Positions 7,548 to 17,600 of a DNA stretch of 60,287 nucleotides are shown one piece after another (within the stretch, counting starts at the first letter, position 1; the number at the start of each line of letters is the position of its first letter). This stretch comes from an uncultured Bacteroidales bacterium. GTDB taxonomy: Bacteria; Bacteroidota; Bacteroidia; Bacteroidales; FEN-979. A program made the position numbers and the translations under genes. The notes beneath the pieces are model-generated. The model ran no database searches and was not told the origin of the DNA. It worked only from the letters and a program-made list of their open reading frames with translations. The stretch covers positions 1 through 60,287 of the forward strand of contig CAIYUC010000138.1 of the NCBI GenBank assembly GCA_903929315.1, in the 5' to 3' direction.

Positions 7548-10361
7548 ATGGAATACAATTTCAGGGAAATAGAAAAGAAATGGCAGAAATATTGGTTGGA
7601 GAACAGAACCTTCAAGGCTGAAATTGATTATTCAAGGCCAAAATATTATGTGCTCGATATGTTCCCTTATCCTTCAGGTACAGGGTTGCATGTCGGCCAT
7701 CCGTTGGGATATATTGCTTCTGATATTTATACAAGATACAAACGGTTGAACGGATTTAATGTCCTTCATCCGATGGGCTACGATGCTTTTGGACTCCCGG
7801 CTGAACAATTTGCTATCCAGACAGGGACGCACCCGGCTGTAACTACGGGTAAAAACATCTTACGCTATCGGGAGCAGTTGGATAAGATAGGGTTTTCGTT
7901 CGACTGGGACCGTGAGGTGAAGACCAGTGATCCTGCTTATTATAAGTGGACCCAATGGACTTTCATACGGTTATTCAAACATTGGTACAATAATAAAACT
8001 CAAAAGGCAGAACCGATCGATGATCTTATAAGGATCTTTTTAAAAGAAGGGAATGGAACCATCGATGCAGCATGTACTTCTGAATGGCAAAAGGACATTC
8101 AGAAAAAAGATCCTTCATTTCCGGAAAAATGGAATGGAATTTTTACCGCGGATCAATGGAAATCCTTTACTGAAAAGCAGCAGCAAGAGATCCTGATGAA
8201 TTATCGTCTTGCCTATTTGTCGGAAGCCATGGTGAACTGGTGCCCTGACTTGGGGACTGTACTGGCGAACGATGAGGTGGCAAACGGCTTTTCGGTCCGG
8301 GGAGGTCATCCGGTGGAACGTAAGCTTATGCGACAGTGGTTCCTGCGGATCACAGCTTATGCCCAACGTTTGCTTGACGGACTGGAGACCATTGATTTTT
8401 CAGAATCCTTGAAAGAGATGCAGCGAAACTGGATCGGGCGTTCGGACGGGGCAGAGGTTGTTTTTCCTGTGAAAGGAACAAATTTTGCTCTTGATATTTT
8501 CACCACCCGCCCGGATACAATCTTCGGCGCAACTTTCATGGTCATCGCACCGGAACATGAACTGGCTGAGATCATCGCCACCGACGATCGCCTGTCTGCT
8601 ATAAAGGAATATATAGACAGGGTGAAAAACCGCTCGGAAAGGGAACGGATGACGGAAGTGAAAAAAGTGTCCGGTGAATTTACGGGAGCTTATTGCATTA
8701 ACCCGCTGAATGGAAAAGATATCCCCATCTGGGTAGCCGACTATGTGCTGGCAGGGTACGGTACAGGAGCCATCATGGCTGTTCCCGCGCATGACAGCCG
8801 GGATTATGAGTTTGCTAAACATTTCGGTTTGCCCATTGTGGAAGTTGTTTCAGGAGGGAATATTTCAGAAAGTTCTTACGATGCAAAGGAGGGTACTCTC
8901 ATTAATTCGGATTTTATCAATGGAATGGAAGTGCAGCAGGCTGTTAAAACCGTAATCCGGCGTATCGAAGAGATGAATATCGGGAAAGGCAAGGTCAATT
9001 ACCGGCTGAGGGATGCCATCTTCAGCCGCCAGCGGTATTGGGGAGAACCATTCCCGGTATATTTCAGGGACGGGATTGCCTGTGTCCTGGATGAATCTGA
9101 ACTTCCGCTGGTATTGCCCGAAGTGGATACTTTTCTTCCAACCGAAACAGGTGATCCGCCCCTTGCAAGGGCAAAAAACTGGGTCACCAGTGAAGGTTAT
9201 CCTTATGAAACCAGCACCATGCCCGGGTTTGCCGGATCAAGCGGCTATTATCTGCGCTATATGGATCCCCGAAATGATCACGAATATTTCTCTAAAGAAT
9301 CCAATGAATACTGGCAGAATGTAGATCTCTATATCGGGGGATCCGAACATGCAACCGGTCATCTGATCTATTCCCGATTCTGGAATAAATTTTTATTCGA
9401 TATCGGACTTGCATGTAAGGATGAACCTTACAGGAAATTAATAAACCAGGGAATGATCCAGGGACGATCAAGTATTGTTTACCGGTTGAAAGGGTCGAAT
9501 CGTTTCGTTTCTTACGGTCTTCGCGATCAGTTTGATATTACTGAGATGCATGTGGATGTGAATCTGGTCAAGGATGATGTTCTTGACACGGATGCCTTTA
9601 AAAAATGGCGTCCTGACCTGGCTGATGCTGAGTTCATCCTTGAAGAGGGAAATTATATCTGCGGATTTGAGGTTGAAAAGATGTCAAAATCTTTGCATAA
9701 TGTTATCAATCCTGATGATCTCATCGAAAATTACGGCGCCGATACCCTTCGTCTCTATGAGATGTTCCTCGGCCCACTTGAACAATCAAAGCCATGGGAT
9801 ACAAAAGGCATTGAAGGCGTGTTCCGGTTCATCCGGAAATTCCGGAGATTGTTCCATAACCATGAAAATGAATTTTTCGTCTCTGAGGAGGAGCCCTCCG
9901 CCGCTGAACTGAAGATCCTTCATAAAACCATTAAAAAAGCGCGGGAAGATATTGAACGTTTTTCGTTCAATACGGCTGTATCTTCTTTTATGATTTGTGT
10001 GAATGAGCTGTCTGATCCTAAATGCTGTAAAAGAGCAATACTTGAACCTCTTTGTATACTTGTGTCTCCCTATGCGCCCCATCTTGCTGAAGAATTGTGG
10101 GAAAAGCTGGGCAATACCGTTAGTATATCCAATGCACCATTCCCGGTATTCAATGAAGAATTCGTGGCCGAAGATACCTTCCGTTACCCTGTTTCATTTA
10201 ATGGAAAAATGAGGTTCCAACTAGACCTGTCGCTCGATCTGTCATCCGATGAAGTTGAAAAGCTCGTTCTGCAGGCGGAGGAATCACAAAAATGGTTAAA
10301 AGGCAATACTCCGAAGAAGATCATTTACGTTCCTAAAAAGATAATAAACATTGTAATTTAA
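7548..10361 (+). CDS. leuS: leucyl-tRNA synthetase
   Basis: A 937-residue class Ia synthetase charging tRNA-Leu. The HIGH-type motif is HVGH (48-51) within [17 protein letters not shown], and KMSKS lies at 711-715. The CP1 editing domain is present ([12 protein letters not shown] near residue 320; [20 protein letters not shown] near 405). The length suits Bacteroidota LeuS. The ATG at 7548 agrees with the family N-terminus ([15 protein letters not shown]). A near-consensus promoter box TAATTTCG lies at 7516-7523. Confidence 0.97.
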   Translation: MEYNFREIEKKWQKYWLENRTFKAEIDYSRPKYYVLDMFPYPSGTGLHVGHPLGYIASDIYTRYKRLNGFNVLHPMGYDAFGLPAEQFAIQTGTHPAVTTGKNILRYREQLDKIGFSFDWDREVKTSDPAYYKWTQWTFIRLFKHWYNNKTQKAEPIDDLIRIFLKEGNGTIDAACTSEWQKDIQKKDPSFPEKWNGIFTADQWKSFTEKQQQEILMNYRLAYLSEAMVNWCPDLGTVLANDEVANGFSVRGGHPVERKLMRQWFLRITAYAQRLLDGLETIDFSESLKEMQRNWIGRSDGAEVVFPVKGTNFALDIFTTRPDTIFGATFMVIAPEHELAEIIATDDRLSAIKEYIDRVKNRSERERMTEVKKVSGEFTGAYCINPLNGKDIPIWVADYVLAGYGTGAIMAVPAHDSRDYEFAKHFGLPIVEVVSGGNISESSYDAKEGTLINSDFINGMEVQQAVKTVIRRIEEMNIGKGKVNYRLRDAIFSRQRYWGEPFPVYFRDGIACVLDESELPLVLPEVDTFLPTETGDPPLARAKNWVTSEGYPYETSTMPGFAGSSGYYLRYMDPRNDHEYFSKESNEYWQNVDLYIGGSEHATGHLIYSRFWNKFLFDIGLACKDEPYRKLINQGMIQGRSSIVYRLKGSNRFVSYGLRDQFDITEMHVDVNLVKDDVLDTDAFKKWRPDLADAEFILEEGNYICGFEVEKMSKSLHNVINPDDLIENYGADTLRLYEMFLGPLEQSKPWDTKGIEGVFRFIRKFRRLFHNHENEFFVSEEEPSAAELKILHKTIKKAREDIERFSFNTAVSSFMICVNELSDPKCCKRAILEPLCILVSPYAPHLAEELWEKLGNTVSISNAPFPVFNEEFVAEDTFRYPVSFNGKMRFQLDLSLDLSSDEVEKLVLQAEESQKWLKGNTPKKIIYVPKKIINIVI

Positions 10362-10366
10362 TACCA

Positions 10367-10496
10367 TAAACTCACCCCCTCAATGAGGCTGACTAAAAAG
10401 TCTTTGTGATCTTTGTGTAAAACTTTGTGATCTTTGTGGTTAATTCTTAAAAAACTGAACCACAATGAACACTAGGAAGGCACAAAGCACACAATG
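10367..10496. repeat. long inverted-repeat element, CTTTGTG family, copy 1
   Basis: A roughly 130-base element fills the leuS-DUF3108 gap. It starts with CTCACCCCCT and GGCTGACTAAAAAGTC, continues with TTTGTGATCTTTGTG words and folds back on ACCACAATGAACA and GGCACAAAGCACACA. Copies occur at 20895-21002 and 42826-43026, the latter including the same border sequences in reverse orientation. It could form a long RNA hairpin. Confidence 0.8.
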
Positions 10497-10535
10497 ATTT
10501 TATAGCCAACTGCAGGTTGAGTTAGATCGTATTTT

Positions 10536-11345
10536 ATGCATAAAAGATTATTTTTAATATTCTTCATTCTTCATTGCTCATTCTTCATTGTTCAGGGACA
10601 GGACCTGAAGAAGGTTGAAAATAGTGCCTTTATTCGTGGTGAAAAGTTCAGTTTCCGCGCTTATTATGATTCTTTTATTACAGGAAAAGTAACAGCCGGG
10701 GTAGCTTCTATGGAAATCAATGCAGAGAATAAAGAATTCAATGGCAGAAAAACCTACCATGCAACCGCTAAGGGGAAATCAAAAGGGGCATTCAATCTGT
10801 TCTTTAAGGTGGAGGACCAGTTTGAGACTTATTTTGATGAGGAGTATATTGTTCCATGGTCCTTTATCCGGAAGACCCGGGAAGGGGATTACCGCAAAGA
10901 TGATGAGGTCAGGTTTAACCAGTTATCACTGTCAGCTTCCAGCTCAACCGCCAATAAAAAGATACCAGCCAGGACCCAGGATATTATTTCTGCGTTTTAC
11001 TTTGCAAGAACGTTGGATTTTTCCAATGTAAAGGTTGGTGAGAATTTTAACATTACTTATTTCCTCGATGATTCGGTCTACACTGCTGTCATCCAATTTG
11101 CAGGACATGAAGAAATAAAAATTGGCCTTGGAACCTTCCATTGTCTTAAATTCAAACCGATGGTGATCAAAGGAAAGGTTTTCAGTCAGCCTTATGCCAT
11201 GGATGTCTGGATCACAGACGATAAAAATCATATTCCGATACTTGCAAAATCAGCCGTCATTGTCGGAGCTGTGAAACTGGAACTGATCCAGTACCAGAAC
11301 CTGGCAAATCCTGTTACCTCTTTGATAGACCCTAAAAAGAATTAA
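10536..11345 (+). CDS. DUF3108 domain-containing protein
   Basis: A 269-residue secreted or periplasmic protein with a signal peptide (residues 1-21, cleavage near VQGQD) followed by one DUF3108 domain, a predicted beta-rich fold widespread in Bacteroidota. Recognisable stretches are FFKVEDQFETYFDEE, PWSFIRKTREGDYR and the C-terminal DVWITDDKNHIPI. The function is unknown. The signal-peptide codons (10560-10595) consist of ATTCTTCATTGTTC repeats identical in style to intergenic repeats elsewhere in the window. The gene lies ahead of the macroglobulin gene but a repeat-filled 260-base gap separates them. Confidence 0.85.
   Translation: MHKRLFLIFFILHCSFFIVQGQDLKKVENSAFIRGEKFSFRAYYDSFITGKVTAGVASMEINAENKEFNGRKTYHATAKGKSKGAFNLFFKVEDQFETYFDEEYIVPWSFIRKTREGDYRKDDEVRFNQLSLSASSSTANKKIPARTQDIISAFYFARTLDFSNVKVGENFNITYFLDDSVYTAVIQFAGHEEIKIGLGTFHCLKFKPMVIKGKVFSQPYAMDVWITDDKNHIPILAKSAVIVGAVKLELIQYQNLANPVTSLIDPKKN
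10560..10595. repeat. TTCTTCATTCTTCATTG repeat inside a signal-peptide region
   Basis: Four imperfect units of TTCTTCATTG / CTCATTCTTCATTG fall in frame at codons 9-20 of the DUF3108 gene and encode FFILHCSFFIVQ. The same words are intergenic at 56481-56512. Confidence 0.75.
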
Positions 11346-11357
11346 CTGGCGAAAAAC

Positions 11358-11537
11358 AGATGCCAGATGCCGGATGCAGAAATCAGAATTCTGAAATTAA
11401 ACCCAGCTCGCGCGCGTTTCTAACGCGTGCGTGGATTATGGTGAAAGATCTTTTTCGGATGGATCTCATAATTCATCTTTCAAACTCTAATTCGTAATCA
11501 TCTGATATCTGGCATCCAGTATCTGATATACGGCATA
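11358..11537. repeat. GATGCCAGATGCC repeats around a CGCG palindrome, copy 1
   Basis: The DUF3108-macroglobulin gap holds GATGCCAGATGCCGGATGC at 11358-11380, an imperfect palindrome at 11399-11434 (AGCTCGCGCGCGTTTC then TAACGCGTGCGTGG), and a reverse-oriented CTGGCATCCAGTATCTG tract at 11501-11537. The same composite recurs at 17931-18010 and 29530-29786. No gene is visible in this gap. Confidence 0.8.
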
Positions 11538-11606
11538 ATCTTTGTCCTTTCCCAGATTTCTGCCAATGTTGTATCTTTACTTGATCCCATCAATAATTTC
11601 ATTTCT

Positions 11607-14600
11607 ATGAAAACCAGGCTTTTCTTCTTATTCTTTTGTCTCTTTCTATTATTTTCGACCATTACTCCTGAATTCCTCAATTCCCAGACCTCCGGGCTCT
11701 CCCAGCCAAAGACTTTAAAAACCAACGGTTATAATAAACAATGGAAACAGGTCGATTCTCTCTATAATGCGGGCCTTCCAAAATCTGCTATTGAAATTGT
11801 TAACCGGATCTATTCCCAGGCAAAAAAAGAAGGAAATAAACCGGAATATATAAAGGCAATAATTTACAGGTTTAAACTCCAGTCGGATTTCCAGGAAGAT
11901 GTTCTCGTAAAAACTATTCAGGATCTGAAAACGGAGATCCGATCCTCTTCCGAACCGGTTCATCAGATCCTCAATTCAATCCTTGCTGAAGTTTACTGGA
12001 AATATTATCAGAACAACCGTTATCGTTTCCAGGGCAGGACACAGATTCCGGATAATAAAGAAGACAGCATCCAGACCTGGGATCTGGCAACAATTTCAAA
12101 TTATATTACCAAGACCTATCTTCATTCCTTAGATAACCCGGGTCTATTAAAAGGCATCCCGATCGGCGAATATATGGAGATCCTTTCTTTTAATGAAAAT
12201 CAGGGTAAAGGAAAGACGATAGATCCGGTAGCCGCTGCATTCCGCCCGACACTCTATGATTTTCTTGCATGGCGATCATTGGATTATTTTATGAGCAACG
12301 ACGTCCCGGTAAAGGTGGCTGCATCTGCGTTTCAACTGGATGATCCGGGATATTTCAGTTTGGCCCGGGCCTTCATCAAAATGCCCATAAATTTGATCCC
12401 TCCGGTTACATCCTCAATGGAATATTACGCCATTACAATCCTTCGTGATCTTACTGCTTTTCATTTCAACGATAAAAACCCGCAGGCATTGATTGATGAG
12501 GAACTTCAAAGGTTTTCTTACCTTTTGCGGACCGCTGTAGTTGAAGGGAAAGATAGTCTTTACCTTTTATCCCTGAACCAGTTCGAAAAGGATTCTGATG
12601 ATTCACCCTGGTCGACGGATATTTCCTATGCGATTGCAAATTTTCTTTTCACCATAGGCCAGGAGTACCGTCCGTTAGAATCGGAAAAGCACAAATGGGA
12701 TATCAAATCTTCGCTTGAATATTGTGAAAATGCGATCCGGCGCTTCCCTGAAAGCGACGGTGCAAAGCGCTGCAGGACACTGGAAGAGAATATCCGGCGA
12801 TCCTCGTTGGAAATTACCACTGAATATGCAATTAATCCCGATAAGCCATCCCTGGGATTGCTGGAATTAAGGAATATTTCAACGGTTTGGTTCCGGTTGA
12901 TCAAAGTTGATCCTGAAGCAACCCAGAATAAGATTTCCACTATGAACCAGCAAGAGATCCTGAAATATTATACCAGCCTGGCTTCGGTCAGATCATGGTC
13001 AGTGGTTCTCCCAACCGATGGTGATTTCCAGAAACACAGCGTGGAAATCAGCATTCCGGCCGTTTCGAAAGGGTATTATATTCTTCTTTGTTCCTCCGAT
13101 AAGGATTTCGGATCAGATAAGCAGGCAATTACTTTTTCTTCTTTTTATTCCACCCAGATCAGTTATATCTCTCAGAGAACTCCTAAAGGTGGTTTTAATT
13201 TTTATATTCTTGACAGGGAAACAGGAAATCCCTTGCAAAACGTTCCAGCGGAAGCATGGACAAAGTATTATAATTATACATCGCGGAGGTATGAAACCCG
13301 GAAAATGAATGATTATGTTACAGATAATAACGGCTTTTTTTCTATCCCTCCCCTGACTTTAGGCACAAATTATTCGGGGTTTTTTATCAAACTGAAAGTG
13401 AAGGATGACCTTTTCATTACCGATAATATTTACCAGTATCCGTTTACCGAGAAACCTGAAAAACCGGCATTACATACCTATTTCTTTACAGATCGCGCCA
13501 TTTACCGGCCTGGTCAGACCATTTATTTCAAAGGTATCATCATCGAACAGGCCGGTGATGATCAGAAGCTAAAACCGGATCTGAAAACCACGGTCACATT
13601 TACGGATGTCAATTATCAGAAAATATCCGAACAGACTTTTGTTACCAATGAGTTCGGATCATTTAACGGTATGTTCATTGCCCCTCAGGGCGTCTTGCTT
13701 GGTCAAGTGACGATTTCAAATGGTTCAGGGTCTGTGGTTCTTTCGGTTGAAGAATATAAGCGTCCGACTTTTATGGTAACTTTTAATCCGTTGGAAGGAA
13801 ATTACCGTGTCAGCGATTCAATTATCCTCAAGGGGAAAGCAACCGGATATGCAGGTAACAATATCGGCGGTGCATCGGTGAGATACCGGGTGGTTCGTAC
13901 GGCACGTTTCCCATTTTGGAACAGCAGATGGTCTATTCCATTCCCCATTTCCCCGGAGATTGAAATAACGAACGGGACAACTCATAGTCTTATTAACGGG
14001 GATTTCTCCATAACTTTTAAAGCAATTCCCGATCGTACCATTCCAAGAAGCAATAATCCTGTATTTGATTACCTGATATATGCCGACATAACGGATATTA
14101 ATGGAGAGACACAATCGAACGAGGCAAATGTTTCGGCAGGATATATTTCGTTGCTGATCGGGTCGGATTTGCCGGAAAAAATAAATATCGCAAAAGACAC
14201 TGTTATCAAGGTAACCACGAAAAACCTGAACGGAAGGCCCACGCCTGCCAATGTCCAGGTTACGATTACACGGCTCAGCCAGCCGGATCGTTTATTCAGG
14301 AAACGTATGTGGAAAAGGGCAGATCGTAGTATTATCAATCAAAAGGATTTCTACCTTGAATTTCCTTTTGATGTTTATGATGACGAGGACAACCCGGAGA
14401 AGTGGCAGGCAGAATCTATATCTGAGACAACGATCAATACAAAGGATGACAGCATAGTAAGCTTGCAGCATCTTTCTTCCCGTCTCCCTTCTTTTGCTCC
14501 TTTGAAACCCGGTTTCTACCGTATGATCTTGAGCGCAAAAGATCCTTTTGGAGAAAATGTTGAAACAAAAACATTTTTTACTGTTTTCGATCCTTCTTCG

Positions 14601-17600
14601 AAAGAACTTTCCATCAACACCATGAACTGGTTCGTTCCATTGAAAACTTCATGTGAACCAGGGGAAAAGGCGCAGTTCCTGATCGGTTCGAAAGATGAAA
14701 ACATAAATGTCATCTACGAGATATGGGCACATGACAGCCTTCAATCGCGTCAATGGCTGAAACTGACTAACAGGCAAATGCTCGTGGAGATACCGGTTAA
14801 AGAGGACTACCGGGGTAACTGTGCGGTGAATTTCCTCTTCATAAGACATAACAGGGTTTTCCAGAATAGTCAGATGATAACGGTTCCTTATCCAAGTAAA
14901 AAACTCGGTATTTCCTTTGAATCTTTCCGGGATAAGCTTTCTCCCGGGCAAAATGAAGAATGGAAGATCACTATCAAAGATCCTGCCGGCAAAGGCGCTG
15001 AAGCTGAGTTCCTCACTGCCATGTATGATGAATCTCTTGATCTGTTTTCACCAAACACCTGGAATTTTTCCCTCAGCAGGAAATATTTCTTATCCAATCC
15101 GTGGGAGGTTACTAATTCCTTTAAAATAGCTGCCGGAACCTATAATCCTTTGCATACGGTCGCCGGCGAATATACCGGTCGTGATTACCCCCAGTTGAAC
15201 TGGTTTGGATACAATTATTTCAACGCTTCACGTTACGGAACGGGGATCCTGAAAATGTCGGATAGAAACGTTTCCGGCATTGAACCGATGATACAACCCG
15301 GTGGTGGCAAAGAACACGTTGGCGAGAACATTCCCGTCCCTCCAATGGACATGAACCTGGAGGTGAAACAGAAACCGGAAAAAGCTCCGGTACCTGTTAT
15401 GCCGGCGTACCAGGTACGAAGGGATTTCCGTGAAACAGCTTTTTTCTATCCTGCTTTACTGACAGATAAAAACGGGAACATCTCCCTGAAATTTACTGTT
15501 CCCGAATCTCTTACCAAATGGAAGCTCCTGGGTTTTGCCCATACCAAACAACTGGATTGGGGACAGCTGGAGAAAGAAGTCATCACACAAAAAGATCTGA
15601 TGGTTTTCCCGAATGCCCCGAGATTTGTCAGGCAGAGAGATACCGTCATTTTCAGTGCCAAAGTTGTGAACCTGGGTGCCCTGGATCTTGCGGGCGAAGT
15701 AACCCTTGAATTCACCGATGCGATCACTCAAAAACCCATTGACATTATTCAAGATTCATCCCGTTTCAGGCACCAGGCACCAGGCATCAGGCACCAGGTA
15801 TCATTTACTCTTGATCAGGGTCAAAGTGAGAATTTCGAATGGAAGCTCATAATACCGGTAGATCCATTATTGAGCGTTCTCCAATTTCATATCGCCGCAA
15901 AAGCTGAAAATTTCACCGATGCAGAAGAAAATGCTTTCCCTGTCCTTACCAATCGCATGCTTGTCACGGAATCATTGCCTTTGCCAGTCCGTGGAAAAGG
16001 ATCATTCGATTTTAATTTTGAAAAGCTTTTACAAACCACCGGTCTCAATAAGAAAGAAAACACCCTGAAAAACTATAAGCTTACCCTTGAATTTGCCTCA
16101 AATCCTGCATGGTATGCGATACAAGCTTTACCCTTATTGGATGAACCGGTATATCCGAATGCCGACAATATTTTCAACGCTTTTTATGCCAATAGTATCG
16201 CTGCTTTTATTGCCAATTCAAATCCGAAGATCAAAAAAGTATTCGACACCTGGAAGAATATTACACCGGAGGCGCTTTTATCCAACCTGGAAAAAAACCA
16301 GCAGCTGAAATCTGCGATCCTTCAGGAAACTCCATGGGTCATGGAAGCGAAATCGGAAAGTCAGCGCAAACAACGAGTGGCACTCCTTTTTGACCTGAAT
16401 ACACTTTCCGGCCGGTTAAGTCAAAACCTGGCCAGGCTCAGGAAAATGCAGTCATTGAATGGCGCCTGGCCCTGGTTCGAAGGCATGCAGGAAAGCAGGT
16501 ACATCACTCAAAATATTGTGACAGGCCTTGGCCATCTCGATCATCTCGGAATAAAAAATATTCATGAAGATAAAACCACCTGGGACATGATCACAAAAGC
16601 TGTTCAGTTTCTCGATGGCGAATTGTTGAAGGATTATGAGAATGTGAAGAAACAATTTCCTGATAAGATGGAAGAGAACCATTTGGGTTTCACCCAGGTT
16701 CAGTATTTATATGCAAGAAGCTATTTCCCCACCCCAGGCCCCTCCCCCAAGGGGGAAGGGGGAGGGGGAGGGGTCTCTCCCGCTTTTGATTATTTCAAAG
16801 CCCAGGCTGCCCGGTATTGGCTTCAAAATGATATCTATTCCCAGGGTATGATTGCATTAGCTTTATCCCGGCTTGGGGATAAAAAAACTCCAATTTCAAT
16901 CCTTAAATCGTTGTCGGAAAAAGCTCAGCATTCTCCGGAGCTTGGGATGTACTGGGTATCGCAGGGGGGATATGAGGTATACCAGGCGCCGGTTGAAGCA
17001 CAGTCATTGCTGATCGAAGCTTTTCAGGAGATCACAGCCGACAAAAATGCCATAGAGGAGATGAAGATCTGGTTATTGAAACAGAAACAAACCCAGGACT
17101 GGAAGACCAGCCGGGCAACAGCAGAAGCCTGTTATGCATTGCTCTTAAGAGGGTTGGATCTGCTGGCAACAACACCGGATGTAAAGATAACCATCGGAAA
17201 AGCGAAGATCGATGCTTCAAAGCTGGAGGATACAAAGGCAGAAGCAGGAACAGGTTATTTCCAGGTTTCCTGGTCAGGAACAGAAATTACCCCGGATATG
17301 GGAAAGGTTAAGATCGTAAAATCTGACGATGGGGTGGCATGGGGAGCCGTTTACTGGCAATATTTTGAAGACCTGGATAAGATCACTCCTGCTCAGACAC
17401 CTCTTAAAATCGAAAAGAAGCTTTATCTCGAAAAGAATTCTCCTTCCGGACCGGTATTGCAGGAAATTACGGATTACGAATTACGAATTACGAATGATAC
17501 TTCAGATAAGAAACTCCCCTCCCCGGGTGGGAAGGGGCCGGGGGTGGGGCTCAAGGTTGGCGATAAGCTCAAAGTTCGTATCATCCTCACAGTCGACCGT

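Noticed and set aside
7548-10361. Several 60-140 residue reading frames on the strand opposite leuS and other large genes
   Set aside because: They lack starts, family similarity and sensible composition, and are shadows of strongly supported genes.
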